A stretch of DNA of 64,000 nt from Rutidosis leptorrhynchoides (GCF_046630445.1 NC_092338.1:146887501-146951500); one strand, 5' to 3'; numbered from the stretch's first letter, positions 37,011 through 52,498 are shown. The notes: generated by a model not told the origin, from the letters alone. Program-made: numbers and translations.

Positions 37011-38260
37011 AAAACTTGATGTTAAAGCGAAGGGGTACGAAATACTATTATTTTTAATACGAAATAAGATACAAATTTCACAAGTTTTATTATTTATTTA
37101 CGGATAGAACATACCTAAACCTTGCTACAACACTATAGGCAGTGTCCCTAATCGTAGAGTAGTGTAGTTTTTAGTAAGTCCGGTTCGTTCCACAGGGAGC
37201 TAGTGAATACGTACTAATTTTTAACAACTATATTTGTATAAAATATATATAATTATATAAGTAGTAATATTATAAAAGGGAGATTTTACCATTTAATGAC
37301 CGGTTTGTCGATTTTAAATAAAGCGTAAAGATAAATGACGATAATTAAAATGCGTAAAATAAATAACAATATTTAAAATGACAATAAATAAATGACAGTA
37401 AATAAAAGAATGATGAGATATAAAATAAAATAATTATGCTTATTTAAACTTCCGTAACCATGATGTTTGACGTTTTGATTATAATTAATTGTTACCCGGA
37501 TTAATTGTCCTTTGTCCTGGTTTATTTGATACCTATCTGGTTTTTGTCCATAATAGTCCATCGGTCATAATTATAAAATGCTCGTCAAATTAACCTTATT
37601 CTCGAAGTCAAATATTCCATCTAATTAGGGATTCGAACAGTAACAAGGTTTTAATACTTTGTTTAATGATTACACCAGGTTATCGACTGCGTGTAATCTA
37701 AGGTTTTAATACTTTGTTAACAATTACACCAATTATCATTGTATGTAATCGACCCCTGTTTTAATGAGATATGAATATTAATTTACCCACTTGATCAGAA
37801 TGAATAATCAATTACCCAACCCAAATAATTAGTTAAATGATCGTAAAAGATGTCGTATAAACGTCACTAAATAGGACACACATAATCGTTTTAATAATTA
37901 TTAGATTAACTAATTTTAAAATAGGTTCGACAGGTTCCAATGAATTGTCGCTCAATTAGACAATACCCCCTATCTATTAATAGTCATAGTCCAATGTCCA
38001 CAAGTGTCGGTCTTTTGTCCAAACCTTAATTATGGTACAAAATCTAATAACCCCGTCTTAATATTTAGTCTAACATCACGATTACTTTGGCTCAAATAAG
38101 CATAATAATAACTTAGTTACGAGACATTAATTTAAAAAGGAAGAACATAGCTTACAGTGGTGATTAATCGCGTAGCGTTACACGGACAGAGTTTCGACTT
38201 ACAAAACCTTAAAACATTTCTTACAATAACCCAATTATTATTAAACTTAAATTAAACTTT

Positions 38261-38264
<4 letters not shown>

Positions 38265-38338
<74 letters not shown>

Positions 38339-38526
38339 TCTTACAGAGAAGGAAAAAAAAGATGTGTGTTTAATTTCAGCCAGAAAACGTGAGTTTTATA
38401 GAATGTGGCCTGCTACAGTAACTCATGCGAGTGCATGAGTTTTGTGCCTTCTGGCCATGCGATCGCATGGCCGTCATTTCCTGGTCACATACTTTTTGGC
38501 TCCTAGCTTGTCGACATATTTATTTA

Positions 38527-38600
<74 letters not shown>
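38265..38600. repeat. two (AT)n tracts in LTR B
   Basis: Runs at 38265-38335 and 38530-38600 flank the palindrome and TATA region; LTR A and C show other lengths at the same places. Confidence 0.9.
38453..38472. repeat. 20-bp perfect palindrome in LTR B
   Basis: GGCCATGCGATCGCATGGCC, preceded by the hairpin CTCATGCGAGTGCATGAG. LTR C has one base changed (CCTTGCG). Confidence 0.9.
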
Positions 38601-38605
<5 letters not shown>

Positions 38606-38997
38606 ATATAATTATTTATATATATTATATTATATTCATGTGCATAGTTGATTTGTAATTTTAGCTACGTTGCGTCGCGCGTTGATAGTTGGCTCAGGTC
38701 CCGTTTCCGGATTTTCGAACGTCCTTGCGTACTATTTAATATCTTGTACTTTGTGTTTTGCGACTTGTACTTTTGTAATTTTGAGACGTTTCTCATCAAT
38801 AAATTGAACCACTTGGATTGTACTTTGTACTTTTTAGCTTTTTTGTCCTTTGCGTCTTCAAATCGTCGAATCTGTCTTTTGTCTTCACCTTTTATTATTT
38901 AAACGAATATCACTTGTAAATAGAACAATTGCAACCAAAAGCTTGTCTTTCTTAAAGGATAATGCTATGAAATATATGTTCGTTTTTAGCATTATCA

Positions 38998-40807
38998 AAT
39001 ATTCCCACACTTGAGCGTTGGTTGTCCTCAAGCAATACAGAACTTGAATAAAACTTTACTAGAATCACTTCTTTATTCTTCACACTTTGTACATCAGTGA
39101 TTTCTATACGGCGGTATAAACAATGACAGTAACGATGTGGTTTACAGTCCCACATGACTATTAAAAATTTAGATCCTTTAAGGAAATTGGATCTTTATGA
39201 AAACATTTGATCTTTTGAAAATTCATTCTACCTTTTACCCTAGATAAGTTTAACGGAATAACCCTTCACCGGTGTTTGCAAAATATTTTTGTGGGTTGCG
39301 TGGGTTTCATATTTAAAATTTTAGCTCAAAACTTGCGGTTTTGTGTCACCCACTTGCTAACCTTGTATTAGGAAAGCACACGTCCAGTATACTTGCTCCG
39401 TATATTACCTTTCGGTAAACTACCGTCCGGTTGTAAAGGAAAGCGTTGAACAAGCAACTGTTAAGGCAATGTCTAACGACATGCAGATGTTCATGGTCCA
39501 CAACGTGTCGGATGAAATTACTATCCTTTGTAGGAGCAATAGTAAAGATCACCCTATAGTTTTTCAGTCTGGCACAAGGTCCTGTCTTCGACCATGCTAT
39601 GCAACCACCGTTCTTACGGTTGACACCCGATTTGGTTCAGGTGACCTAATGAATTCCAGGTGAATTCTTAGGATTTTATGTTCAATGGTAATGAACACAT
39701 TGAAAATGGGTTTTCAGAAAACAAATCAGTTTTAATTTGATCAAAATATTTTCTCGTTCAAGCTCGAGTTTAGATATCATTGAATTCCATGAGTTTGTAA
39801 TTCTCAATCTTTAAAGTCAATGTCAAGAATTGAGTAATATCAGACTTAAAAGCTAATTTTTATTCTTTAAGGAGATTATCCTTTCTAGGGGTCTGATTCA
39901 TTAGTCTTATCAAGCTAATTTGCATGGCGCCCTCCCCATTTTACGAGACAGATCCTCTCATGTTAAGGATAAGTCTGACCACTTGGTGACCCTGTTTGAG
40001 GCTGAGGTCCGTGGAATTCCTGCTAATTTTAGAGATGACTTTTCTAGATTTTTTGTCAACCTACAGCTGGTCTGGACGACAACTTCCTAACCTAAATCAA
40101 GAAGCGCGTGTCTTTTTCGGAAGACTTTATTTCCTTTTAATGATGGAATTGATTCATCGTGCAGATCCATCTTTCTTTCAAATATATTACAGTAAATTAG
40201 GTAAAACTGATTAAAATCATTCAAAACAAAAGTACCTGCAATAATCTGTACCAAAAATGTGATATGTGTTTTAAAGAACTTGGAAAATTCTTCCCACACT
40301 TAGCTTTTATTTATTTTTTTTCTTTGCCTTTTTATTCTCTTCTATTCCATTTTAAATGAATTCTAACATTTTGGGTTGTTTCTCCATTTATGTTCTCTCC
40401 GAGGTAACAATAATATCAGCATTAACACCTAATTTTATCGTTCATAAATATGTATAAACATGATTTTGAATTCATTTAGTTGAAATTTTTTTTCAAATTT
40501 TCACAAAATTTGGCAATTAAACTAAGTGTAAACCCGAGAGAATTTATAACCCTTCCCCACACTTGAGATCATGCAATGCTCTCATTTGCATGAAATTAGA
40601 CTATAATTATAAATTCATGAGGGTGATTAGTGTAGAAAAGTGATTAAAAATACCGAGTTTTCAAACATATTATTTTATATCACATTTGATATTTTGCGTC
40701 TTGTTGTCAAAATTAGTAGCTTTTGCTGAACTTAATGTCAGTCTTTGAAAGTGCGCTGTTTTAACCTGTTTTGTACATAAGATAAACTACAAACATACAT
40801 AATATTT

Positions 40808-40883
<76 letters not shown>

Positions 40884-41431
40884 AACCTTTATTTATTAAA
40901 ACAATTTAAATGAATATTTTTTTTAAAAAAATTTTGTTTCCTTTTACTTTAGGTAGTTTCGGTATGTTTACCTAGTCCGTCCCTCGACAAAATTTAAAAT
41001 TTGTCGTTTTTAAAGCGATTGTTTTAAAAGCAAAGATTTTTGGGTTTTTTTAATTTTTTTGGTATACTTTAGATCAATAATATTAAAAATAATGATTACA
41101 AAATTTTTCGCCCCGCCCTCGGGTAAAGCAATTTCGGTTTCATGACCCAGTCTTCAACTTACGACGAATTTTAGAAATCATTTTTTTTAAACGTAATGAA
41201 ATAAAGTAAATTTTGTTTTTAAATTCACACAAAACTTAAATTTAAAAATACATATTAATTTCATACAAAACCTACAAAATAAAAAAAAAATTCAGAATGG
41301 GGGGAGAAAACTAGTTCTTAATGTCTGCTAATGGAAAAGACCAATCGGATTCCATTCTCGGAACTACACGAGAACAGAACAACAAACTCTAGACAGCGTT
41401 TTCTTTTTAGAACATTTGAATCTCCCCACAC
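38998..41431 (-). other. PPT and 3' noncoding region of Athila-like unit 2
   Basis: The PPT (minus CTCAAGTGTGGGAATATT, 38998-39015) abuts LTR B. The next 2.4 kb parallels 17181-19594 with few differences. It holds an (AT)n tract at 40813-40878 and PPT-like AAGTGTGGG sites near 40295, 40555 and 41427. No RT, integrase or env frame. Confidence 0.75.
40813..40878. repeat. (AT)n in unit 2 3' region
   Basis: Dinucleotide run allelic in position to 18994-19039. Confidence 0.95.
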
Positions 41432-44149
41432 TTAGGTAGCTGTGGTGTCGAAATTGTGATTAACTTCATTGTCAATTTCTCTTGGACCATAATCAACTTG
41501 CATATATGTGACTTTTGCTTTAAGCCATTGGTCGAATTCCTGTGTAATATCCACAAATTCAACTAGTTTTTCCTTTTCTTTAGGCGATAGATTGGATACT
41601 AACCGGTTACATAACTTAAAGTTCCCCTTGGTTCTAGCATCGCGAATCCGTTTAATAAGTTTCTTTATTAAACTGTTAATAACGGAGTCATTTAATTTTG
41701 TATCAACAACGGGGTTCTTTGTTATCAGGTCATCATTAGGTGTTACTTCATCTTCCCCACACTTAGGCGTTTTATTATTGCTAAGCACTACCGTTGGAGT
41801 TGGTAAAACAACATGGTTCTTACCAATCATTTTTGTTGGTTCAACGGTTTTAGTTGGTGGAGATTTAGACTTTCGACTCACAAAGGTGACCGATTTTTCA
41901 CCATCATTAAGTGTCTTTCTACCCTCTCTTACATCAAATAACGCTCCGGTGGACGCTAAGAATGGTCGACCTAAAATTAGAGGAATGTTTGGGTCATCTT
42001 CTATGTCAATGACAATAAATTCGACTAGAAAGGTTAAATTACCTACTTGAGCGGGTAGGTTGTCAGCAATTCTAACTGGGTGCCTAATGGTTTGATCAAA
42101 GAGTCAAACACTCATTTTTGTTGGACTTAACTCACCTACTCCTAATCTCTTATATAATGAAAGAGGCATAACACTCACACTCGCACCTAAATCTTCTAGT
42201 GCATCATACATGACACAATCACTAAGTAGACAAGGAACAATAAATTCACGCGGATCACCCAACCTTGTTGGAGGTTTTGGTGGAACTGTCTTCACCGGGT
42301 TTACTTCTACGGTTTTTGTTTCTTGTATTTTCTTATTCTTCTTCTTCTTCTTTCCAGAGGTATCACAAACTTTATTACCTATTACTTGCTCATACTCAAC
42401 TCCTTTTCTTGGAAACGGGATGGGTGGTCTGTATGGTGCCACCACTGGCTTTACATACTCGGGTGGTGGTGGTGTTGTAACTTCTTCATTGTTACTCAGA
42501 TCTAAAACCTTCCCCTCTTCTGATGATGGTTTTTTAGAATTTGTTGTCACCATATTAACATTCTCATTTCGAGGATTTACTTCAGTATTACTCGGTAGCT
42601 TTCCTTGTTCCCTCTCACTCATCATGCTAGCAAGAGTACCTACGTGTTTTTCTAGATTCAAAATGGAAGATTGTTGAGTTCTTAATGACTGATCAAACCT
42701 CTCATTTGTTTGGGTTTGAGATGTAATAAATTGTATTTGAGATTCCATTAGCTTTGCCATCATTTCTTCCAGATTTGGTTTTTTCTCTTCGGTTTGTTGT
42801 GGTGGTTTATACAAGCCAGGTCTTTGTTGATTGAAAGTGTTGTTTTGAGTTGGTTGATTATTCGGACCTTGTTGGTTATACGAGTTATTGTTGGGTCCAT
42901 TTGGATTGTAAAGAATGTTTTGATTTCGATTAAAGTTTGGCCTTGGCTGTTGATAATTATTTTGATAATTATTTCCTGGCCTTTGGTTCATGTAGGAAAC
43001 ATTCTCTCGTTGTTCCATCGTTTGTTCAATGTGACAATCTTTCATTAAATGTGGTCCACCGCATTGCTTACAACTGATTCGTATTGCGTGAATATCTTTA
43101 TTCATCTTTTCCATTCGTCTCTCGAAAGCATCTATTTTTGCGGAAACGAAATCAAAGTCATGGCTAGAATCGGCTCTAGCCACTTTAGATGAACGAAAAA
43201 TATCTTTTTCCTGGTGCCACTCATGTGAGTGGGAGGCTGTATTATCAATGATCTTGTGAGCTTCAGTTGCGCTTTTCTTCATAATGGAACCACCAGCTGC
43301 TATGTCGATGTCTTTTCGTGTAGTGATGGCGACACCTTGGTAGAATATTTGTACTATTTGATAAGTATCTAAACCATGTTGAGGACATCCTCTTCACAAC
43401 TTTTTGAATCTTGTCCACGCCTCATATAGAGTTTCATTTGGCTTTTGCGCGAACGTAACAATTTCTCCTTGAAGTCTTACAGCTTTAGATGCCGGAAAGA
43501 ATTGTTTAAGAAATTTTTCAACTAAAACATCTCATGTGTCAATCGCCCCTTCAGGTAACGATTCTAACCAATCTTTGGCTTCTCCCTTTAAAGTCCAGGG
43601 AAACAACATGAGATAGATCTGTTCATCCTCAACTTCTCTGATTTTGAATAGAGTACAGATCCTATTAAAGGTTCGAAGATGTTCGTTTGGATCTTCCTTC
43701 GGCGTACCACTATATTGTCATTGATTAGTTACCATGTGTAGGATTTGTCCTTTGATTTCATAATCTGGCGCATTAACGGCTGGCTTAATAATGGCCTGAC
43801 CTTGGCCAGTGCGTGTGGCTCTCATTCGGCCTTCCATACTTAGAGGTTCTGTTACTTCCATAATTGAATTTGTTAAATACGAATCACTAAAGGATTCTGA
43901 TTTAACGGTTTGTGGTTCAGGAGGAATGATTAGTAGTTCAGGATCTTGAAATTGTCCTTGAATATCCTCCGGGTTCTCGGTAGTGAAGTCGGGTTCAAAA
44001 AATGGATTATCGAAAATTTGAATTGGAGTATTTGGTCGACTAGATGATGATTCTAAAGAAAAATCAACGGCGACAATGTTGGCTAGATGTCTTGATCGAG
44101 TTACAGGTGGTGAACGTATGAAAGGTGGTGAACGTTTTGCTTGGTGCAT
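41432..44149 (-). pseudogene. gag-pro: Athila-like gag-pro, unit 2 (decayed, frame kept)
   Basis: One frame runs from the ATG at 44149 to the shared stop at 41432. It is interrupted only by nonsense codons: TGA for Cys at 43718, TGA for Trp at 43532-43534 (the same change as in unit 1), TGA near 43392, and TGA for Arg at 42104. Zinc knuckle CKQCGGPHLMKDC is intact. Protease shows DLGASVSVMPLS before the last break and ILGRPFLAS after it. The C-terminal region (LIKKLIKRIRDARTKGNFKL..., ending DTTAT) is shared by all copies and is not recognised. There is no pol after it. Confidence 0.9.
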
Positions 44150-45048
44150 TCACTGAATATCCTATTAGTTATAAAAGATAAAAATTATATAAGCTATTAA
44201 ATTAATAGACTTTTCTGATTTTGCCCACGTTTCGAATAGCCAATAGATGCAGCAGGTAGCCAGGAACCTTTAAATCAGAAGCCCACAACTCACCGCTAAC
44301 AAATCCAACTATTACTACGAATTAGAAAATTTGGATGTCTATCAATTTAACTACTTAAAATAATTTTTCGTTTGAAATTTTAGAGAAGAAATAGAAAATT
44401 CTATGTCCTAAAAACTAGAGCGTAGAAATGAAAAAGAAAAAGCGCGTCGAGAAATAAGAGGTCGAAGAAAAAAATAAAAAAAATAAAAAAAATAAGCGTC
44501 GAAAAATAAAGGTCGAAAAATAATAAGAAAGTAGCGCGTCGAATCTTAGCGTCTAAATATATTAAAGCTTAAAAGGTATTCTAAACGAAAAATGACAATT
44601 ACTTAAAAGATACTAAAATTTTAAAATGGCGTCGCAAAATTCTAAAGCGCCTAAATCTTAATCTAAAGAAAAAGCACTCAAGGGATTTTACGGCAAAGCC
44701 TAAAAATCTATAAATAACTACGGCAAAAACTAATTTTAAAACTAATTACGAACGACAAATATTATGAAATAAACGATAAAAATACAAATTATAACTAAAA
44801 TGATAAAAATACAAATTATATAAAAAATATTATTTTTATATAATATTTTATAAAAATATTAATTTATATAATTAATAATAATAATAAGTTACAATTAAAT
44901 AATAAAACTAGATATAAATATATATTAAATAAATAAAACCCTAATAATAATAATAATAATTTAATAAAACCCTACTGTAATAAATGCGTACCAGGTTTCA
45001 GTTCGGTCAGAGCATCTCATGCGACCGCATGAGATTTCAATGCTCTGT

Positions 45049-45064
45049 CCATGCGATCGCATGG
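45049..45064. repeat. 16-bp palindrome in unit 2 leader
   Basis: CCATGCGATCGCATGG, with CTCATGCGACCGCATGAG just before it at 45016-45033. Confidence 0.9.
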
Positions 45065-45115
45065 AAACATATACCAGGCTTTGTGTTGGGCTTTGACAGG
45101 CTTCGTCCCAGTTTC

Positions 45116-45274
<159 letters not shown>

Positions 45275-45394
45275 CTTTTTAATGTTTTATATTTTTTTAT
45301 ATTTTTAACAATAAATACAAAATATTTTTACAAAATAAGAAATAATATAATTTAAAAAAAATAGTTTTACTATAATATAGCGTTTTTCACAGAG

Positions 45395-45412
45395 TCCCCA
45401 GCAGCGGTGCCA
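45395..45412 (-). promoter_or_regulatory. primer binding site (tRNA-Asp type), unit 2
   Basis: Minus strand TGGCACCGCTGCTGGGGA, one further change (GCGCC to GCACC) from the unit 1 PBS. Confidence 0.85.
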
Positions 45413-45418
45413 AAAACT

Positions 45419-46661
45419 TGATGTTAAAGCGAAGGGGTACAAAATACTATTATTTTTAATACGAAATACGATACAAATTTCACAAGTTTTATTATTTATT
45501 TACGGATGGAATATACCTAAACCTTGCTACAACACTATAGGCAGTGTACCTAATCGTAGAGTAGTGTAGTTTTTAGTAAGTCCGGTTCGTTCCACAGGGA
45601 GCTAGTGAATACGTACTATATTTTTAAATACTATATTTGTATAAAATATATATAATTATATAAGTAGTAATATTATAAAAGGGGGATTTTACCCTTTAAT
45701 GACCGGTTTGTCGATTTTAAATAAAGCGTAAAGATAAATGACAATAATTAAAATGCGTAAAATAAATAACAATATTTAAATTGATAATAAATAAATGACA
45801 GTAAATAAAAGTACGATGAGATATAAAATAAAACAATTATGCTTATTTAAACTTCCGTAACCATGATGTTTGACGTTTTGATTATAATTAATTGTTATTA
45901 ATTGTCCTTTGTCCTGGTTTATTTGATACCTATCTGGTTTCTGTCCATAATAGTCCATTGGTCATAATTATAAAATGCCCGTCAAATTAACCTTATTCCC
46001 GAAGTCAAATATTCCATCTAATTAGGGATTCGAACTGTAACAAGGTTTTAATACTTTGTTTAATGATTACACCAGGTTATCGACTGAGTGTAATCCAAGG
46101 TTTTAATACTTTGTTAACAATTACACCAATTATCCTTGTATGTAATCCACCCCTGTTTTAATGAGATATGAATATTAATTTACCTGCTTGATCAGAATGA
46201 ATAATCAATTACCCAACCCAAATAATTAACTAAATGATCGTAAAAGATGTCGTATAAACGTCACTAAATAGGACATACATAATTATTTTAATAATTATTA
46301 GATTAACTAATTTGAAAATAGGTTCGACAGGTTCCAATGAGTTGTCGCTCAATTAGACAATACCCCCTATCTATTAATAGTCATAGTCCAATGTCCACAA
46401 GTGTCGGTCTTTTGTCCAAACCTTAATTATGGTACAAAATCTAATAACCCCGTCTTAATATTTAGTCTAACATCACGATTAATTTGGGTCAAATAAGCAT
46501 AATAATAACTTAGTTACGAGACATTAATTTAAAAAGGAAGAACATAGCTTAAAGTGGTAATTAATCGCGTAGCATTACACGGACAGAGTTTCGACTTACA
46601 AAACCTTAAAACATTTCTTACAATAACCCAATTATTATTAAACTTAAATTAAACTTTAAAT

Positions 46662-46741
<80 letters not shown>

Positions 46742-47346
46742 TCTTACAGAGAAGGAAAAGAAAAAGATATGTGTTTAATTTCGGCCTGAAAACATGAGTT
46801 TTATAGAATGTGGCCTACTACAGTAACTCATGCGAGTGCATGAGTTTTGTGCCTTCTGGCCTTGCGATCGCATGGCCGTCATTTCCTGGTCACATACTTT
46901 TTGGCTCCTAGCTTGTCGACATATTTATTTAATATATAAAATATATATATAATTTTATATAATTATATATATATTATATTATATTCATGTGCATAGTTGA
47001 TTTGTAATTTTAGCTCCGTTGCGTCGCGCATTGATTGTTGGCTCAGGTCCCGGTTCCGGATTTTCGAACGTCCTTACGTACTATTTAATATCTTGTACTT
47101 TGCATTTTGCGACTTGTACTTTTGTAATTTTGAGACGTTTCTCATCAATAAATTGAACCACTTGGATTGTACTTTGTACTTTTTAGCTTTTTGGTAGTTT
47201 GCGTCTTCAAATCGTCGAATCTGTCTTTTGTCTTCACCTTTTATTATTTAAACGAATATCACTTGTAAATAGAACAATTGCAACCAAAAGCTTATCTTTC
47301 TTGAAGGATAATGCTATGAAATATATGTTCATTTTTAGCATTATCA
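45419..47346 (-). repeat. Athila-like LTR C (5' LTR of unit 2)
   Basis: Plus-strand TGATGTTAAAGCG to TAGCATTATCA, next to GTTTC and the resumed E1 LTR. (AT)n at 46668-46738. The palindrome has one base changed. Confidence 0.9.
46668..46738. repeat. (AT)n in LTR C
   Basis: Dinucleotide run matching 38265-38335 of LTR B in position. Confidence 0.95.
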
Positions 47347-47351
47347 GTTTC

Positions 47352-48042
47352 GTTTTACAAAGTGAACACAAGTACGAAAACAAACATTCTACGTACGAGT
47401 TAGAAAAAAAAGCCTCAATTCAATTATCATTAGTTACACTTGTAGGATGTAAGCGAGAACTTATGTTGTGTGGATCCATACAGGTTTGACAAACCCTCAT
47501 TCGGACGATTAGCTACCGTTGGCGGATGAAATGTAATTTTGAGTATAGTGTAGTTCTAACACTATGGTAACGAGGTTCATATTCAGTTAAGCCTTGATAA
47601 TTGGGTGCTCATGATACAACAACCTTTAGAATGGTTTACTATTATTTCAACGTTATAAATCTTGTGGTTCAATATAACATACTTACTAAACCTATGATTT
47701 CACCAACGTTTTCGTTGACAGATTTTCTATGTTTCTCTCAGGTCCTTGAATGCTAAGTGGTACATGCTTCCGCACACTATTTTGATACTTGCTTGGATGT
47801 CGAGTATACATGCATACATGGAACGTATTTTGACTTTACTTAAATTGTGTCGCATAGGTTTCATTCGTACTTAAACGTTGTAATGTAACTAGTTGTCGAA
47901 CTACTTTTGTAAACCTTGAAACATCCTTACATTTGAATTGAATGCAACATATTTTGGTCAAACTTTGTTTTAAAGACTTATGACCATGTAACGGGACCTA
48001 AGTTAATGGCGCCGTCAATAGCGATTTTGGCGGGTCGTCACA
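47352..48042 (+). mobile_element. E1 5' LTR, piece 3
   Basis: Resumes CGTTTTACAAAGTGAACACAAG and ends GGGTCGTCACA. It has chromovirus-LTR phrases (CACCAACGTTTTCGTTGAC, CTCAGGTCCTTGAATGCTAAG). The 47199-47489 frame runs across the LTR C/E1 junction and is spurious. Confidence 0.75.
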
Positions 48043-48044
48043 GA

Positions 48045-48056
48045 TGGTGTCAGAGC
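48045..48056 (+). promoter_or_regulatory. primer binding site (iMet) of E1
   Basis: TGGTGTCAGAGC, one mismatch from TGGTATCAGAGC, two bases after the LTR. Confidence 0.88.
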
Positions 48057-48462
48057 GTTGGTTGTAGGGATTTAGAGTTCATTGGTGTCAACCCCAAGTC
48101 ATAGGGTGCATTAGTGAGTCTAGACTACAACCGGCATATAGACTTAAAGTAGGACTTGCTTGACTACTTGTACATTTATACTTGAACTCTTCTATTCATA
48201 TCTAACTCCTATTTCATCTTAATCTCACGTTGTTTGATTTGATTAACACGCCATCTTGACTTTATGAGGTAATGTTAAATGAACATGTGAGTTAGGGTAA
48301 TATAATGACCGGGATTATATTACGGTAACTCATGTGGACATTCCGACATTATAACATAAAGAATTGAGGGCGGGTCAAGGAAAATTTTCTATCTTTATTC
48401 CATATCATGATTAGTATTATTGAGAATACTAATCAATGATATTCTTGCGTTTTGAAGGAACA
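48057..48462 (+). other. E1 leader between PBS and gag
   Basis: About 400 bases without an ORF. GCATTAGTGAGTCTAGACTAC near 48107 corresponds to the post-PBS phrase also found in E3 (23112 on) and in element 2a, showing a common leader origin. Confidence 0.6.
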
Positions 48463-49650
<1,188 letters not shown>

Positions 49651-51118
49651 CGAGCTTTCAACATTAACACCGAGGAGGCCCGAGATGACAATGAACTAGT
49701 CACGGGTACGTTTCTCCTCAACAACTCTTATGTTTCTTGTTTATTCGATTCGGGTGTCGATAAGAGCTTTGTATCCAAGACCTTGACTCATGCTTTTTGC
49801 GCTCCACCACTCCCCCTAGATACTACTTATACCATTGAAGTGGCCAACGGGAAACTATTGAGTGCCGACAAATTTTATTGGGGGTGTACGTTAAACTTAT
49901 TGGGTAAAGAGTTTGAAATTGACTTGATACCTATAGAACTAGGGAGCTTCAATGTAATAATCGGTATGGATTGGTTAGCCAAGACAAAATCTCACATCCT
50001 TTATGATCATAAAGCAATCTAAATTCCTATCGAGAATGGTGAACCCTTGATTGTATATGGCGATAAGAGTTGCACCGGACTGAACCTCGTCTCGTGCCTT
50101 AAAGTTGAAAAATATCTTTGTAAGGGTTGTTTTGCGATCCTAGCCCATGTTAAGAAAGTCGAGACAGATGAGAAGCATATCGATGATGTGCCAATTGTTA
50201 GTGACTTTTTCGATGTATTTCTCGAAGAATTGCCGGGTCTTCCACCTCATCGACCGGTTGAATTTCAAATCAATCTTATCCCGGGAGCCGCACCCATAGC
50301 ACGTGCACCATATAGACTTGCTCCATCTGAAATGCAAGAATTACACAGTTAAATTCAAGAACTACGTGACCGTGGCTTTATCTAACCTAGCCATTCACCA
50401 TGGGGCCCTCCGATTTTATTCGTTAAAAAGAAAGATGGATCCCTACGAATGTGCATCGATTATTGTGAACTAAATAAATTGACGGTTAAGAACCGATATT
50501 CTCTTTCACGCATCGATGACCTCTTTGATCAACTACAACGATCTTGTGTATATTCAAAAATTGATCTCCGCTCGGGTTATCATCAACTAAGGGTTAAGGG
50601 GGAAGATGTCTCCAAAACCGTTTTTGGACTCGTTATGGTAGTTATGAATTTCTTGTAATGCCATTCGGTTTAACTAATGCACCGGCGGTGTTCATGGATC
50701 TTATGAACCGCGTGTGCAAGCCGTATCTAGACAAATTCGTTATCGTATTCATAGATGATATCTTAATCTATTCAAAAATCGAAGAAGAACATGAACAACA
50801 CCTCCGACTCGTGCTTGAACTCTTGAGACAAGAACAACTCTATGCCAAATTCTCTAAGTGTGAATTTTGGTTAAAGGAAGTTCAATTTCTTGGTCATGTT
50901 GTAAGCGATTAAGGTATTAAAGTCGATCCCGCGAAAATCGAAGCCATTAGTAATTGGGAGACCCCCACTACTCATACTCATATTCGTCAACTTTTAGGCC
51001 TCGCTGGTTATTATCGTAGATTCATCGAAGATTTCTCTTTGGTTGCACGTCCTTTAACCGCATTAACTCACAAGGGAAAGAAATTCGTTTGGGCGGCCGA
51101 ACAAGAATCGACGTTTCA
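49651..51118 (+). pseudogene. pol: E1 protease and RT (decayed), cut in RNase H
   Basis: Protease has CLFDSGVDKSF (Val for the usual Ala) and IIGMDWL. RT blocks: [50 protein letters not shown]. Breaks: TAA 50020, TAA 50350, TAA 50383, a one-base deletion in the block before MPFG (about 50625) and TAA 50910. RNase H begins ([13 protein letters not shown]) and is cut at 51118 by LTR 2c. The remainder lies beyond the window. Confidence 0.9.
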
Positions 51119-51945
51119 TGTCATACCCCGTCCTAATCCATCTGGACGAAGTCACCAACATCTGGTCTCATTGCGATGATCGACTCCAAATAATGTCTTT
51201 AAAATGAGCAAATGCACAGCGAAATATTTCTTTCATACCTGAGAATAAACATGCTTTCAAGTGTCAACCAAAATGTTGGTGAGTTCATAGGTTTATCTTA
51301 AAACAATAAAATTCATCATTTTGATAGACCACAAGATTTAAATGCTGCATGGTACAAATGGGCCTGAATCCTACACCCACCTGTAATGTACATGCGATAT
51401 CTTTTAACTACATTACACCTTTCTCGTGTACACAATCCATTTTTCATAAATCTTAGTAACCATACACATATCTCGTGCACAAAAACTAATACACATAACT
51501 TGTGTATAAAAATCATTCTCTCGATACATAACATTCACAATCAATTGGTGGCAATTATCATGTCTGCGTAATTCAATGGTGGCAATTATCATGTCCACAT
51601 AATTCAACGGTGGCAATTATCATGTCCACATAATTCATTTGAGGAATGTTTTGCTTGTGTCTATCTCGTCAAACATTTATAAAAGCATTTCATGTATTCG
51701 CAGTTCAAAATATATTTCAAAAGCATTTAATAAAGCAGTTGTAAAAACATCGCATATATTCTCAGTCCAAAAATGTAAAGAGTAAAAAGGAATCAAATGA
51801 ACTCACAGTACAATATTTTGTAGTAGAAATATTCATATGACGATACTGAACAATGCAGGGTTAGCCTCATATTCATGAACCTATATTATTCATATATCTA
51901 TTAAAACATATAATGAAGATCACCAAATTTTATTTATTAATTATA

Positions 51946-51950
<5 letters not shown>

Positions 51951-52017
<67 letters not shown>
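51951..52017. repeat. (AT)n in LTR 2c
   Basis: Dinucleotide run. Confidence 0.95.
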
Positions 52018-52020
<3 letters not shown>

Positions 52021-52157
52021 CAGTTATGTAGAGTTTATACTAATTTCCATTTAAAAATATATACTTTCTTTGTATAGATTATATTTTAAATTATATGTTA
52101 TATACATATTTATTTTGTATATATGTTTAAAATAATCAATATCTATACATTTGGTTA

Positions 52158-52162
<5 letters not shown>

Positions 52163-52247
<85 letters not shown>
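52163..52247. repeat. (AT)n in LTR 2c
   Basis: Dinucleotide run. Confidence 0.95.
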
Positions 52248-52249
<2 letters not shown>

Positions 52250-52498
52250 TAGTATTATTTTTAAAATCAGTAGTTTGTTATACGTAAGTATTTATAAAAG
52301 TAATGTTAATAATTTTGATATATAGTTATATGAAATATTAATATAATTCTAGTATATGTAATAAATATATTTAATGTACAAAATATTTATTTGTTAAAAT
52401 GATAGTTTTAAAAATAATGATTTACTAATAATAATAATAACTTTATTAATAATGATAAAAAAAATGGTTTGATTAATAATGATACTTATGTTAATGAA

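Larger units (their letters stand above)
37017..38997 (-). repeat. Athila-like LTR B (shared middle LTR)
   Basis: Plus-strand TGATGTTAAAGCG to TAGCATTATCA. It is the 5' LTR of unit 1 and at the same time the 3' LTR of unit 2. Two (AT)n tracts (38265-38335 and 38530-38600) make it longer than LTR A. Minus-strand TATAAAAC at 38393-38400 is a candidate TATA box. Confidence 0.9.
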
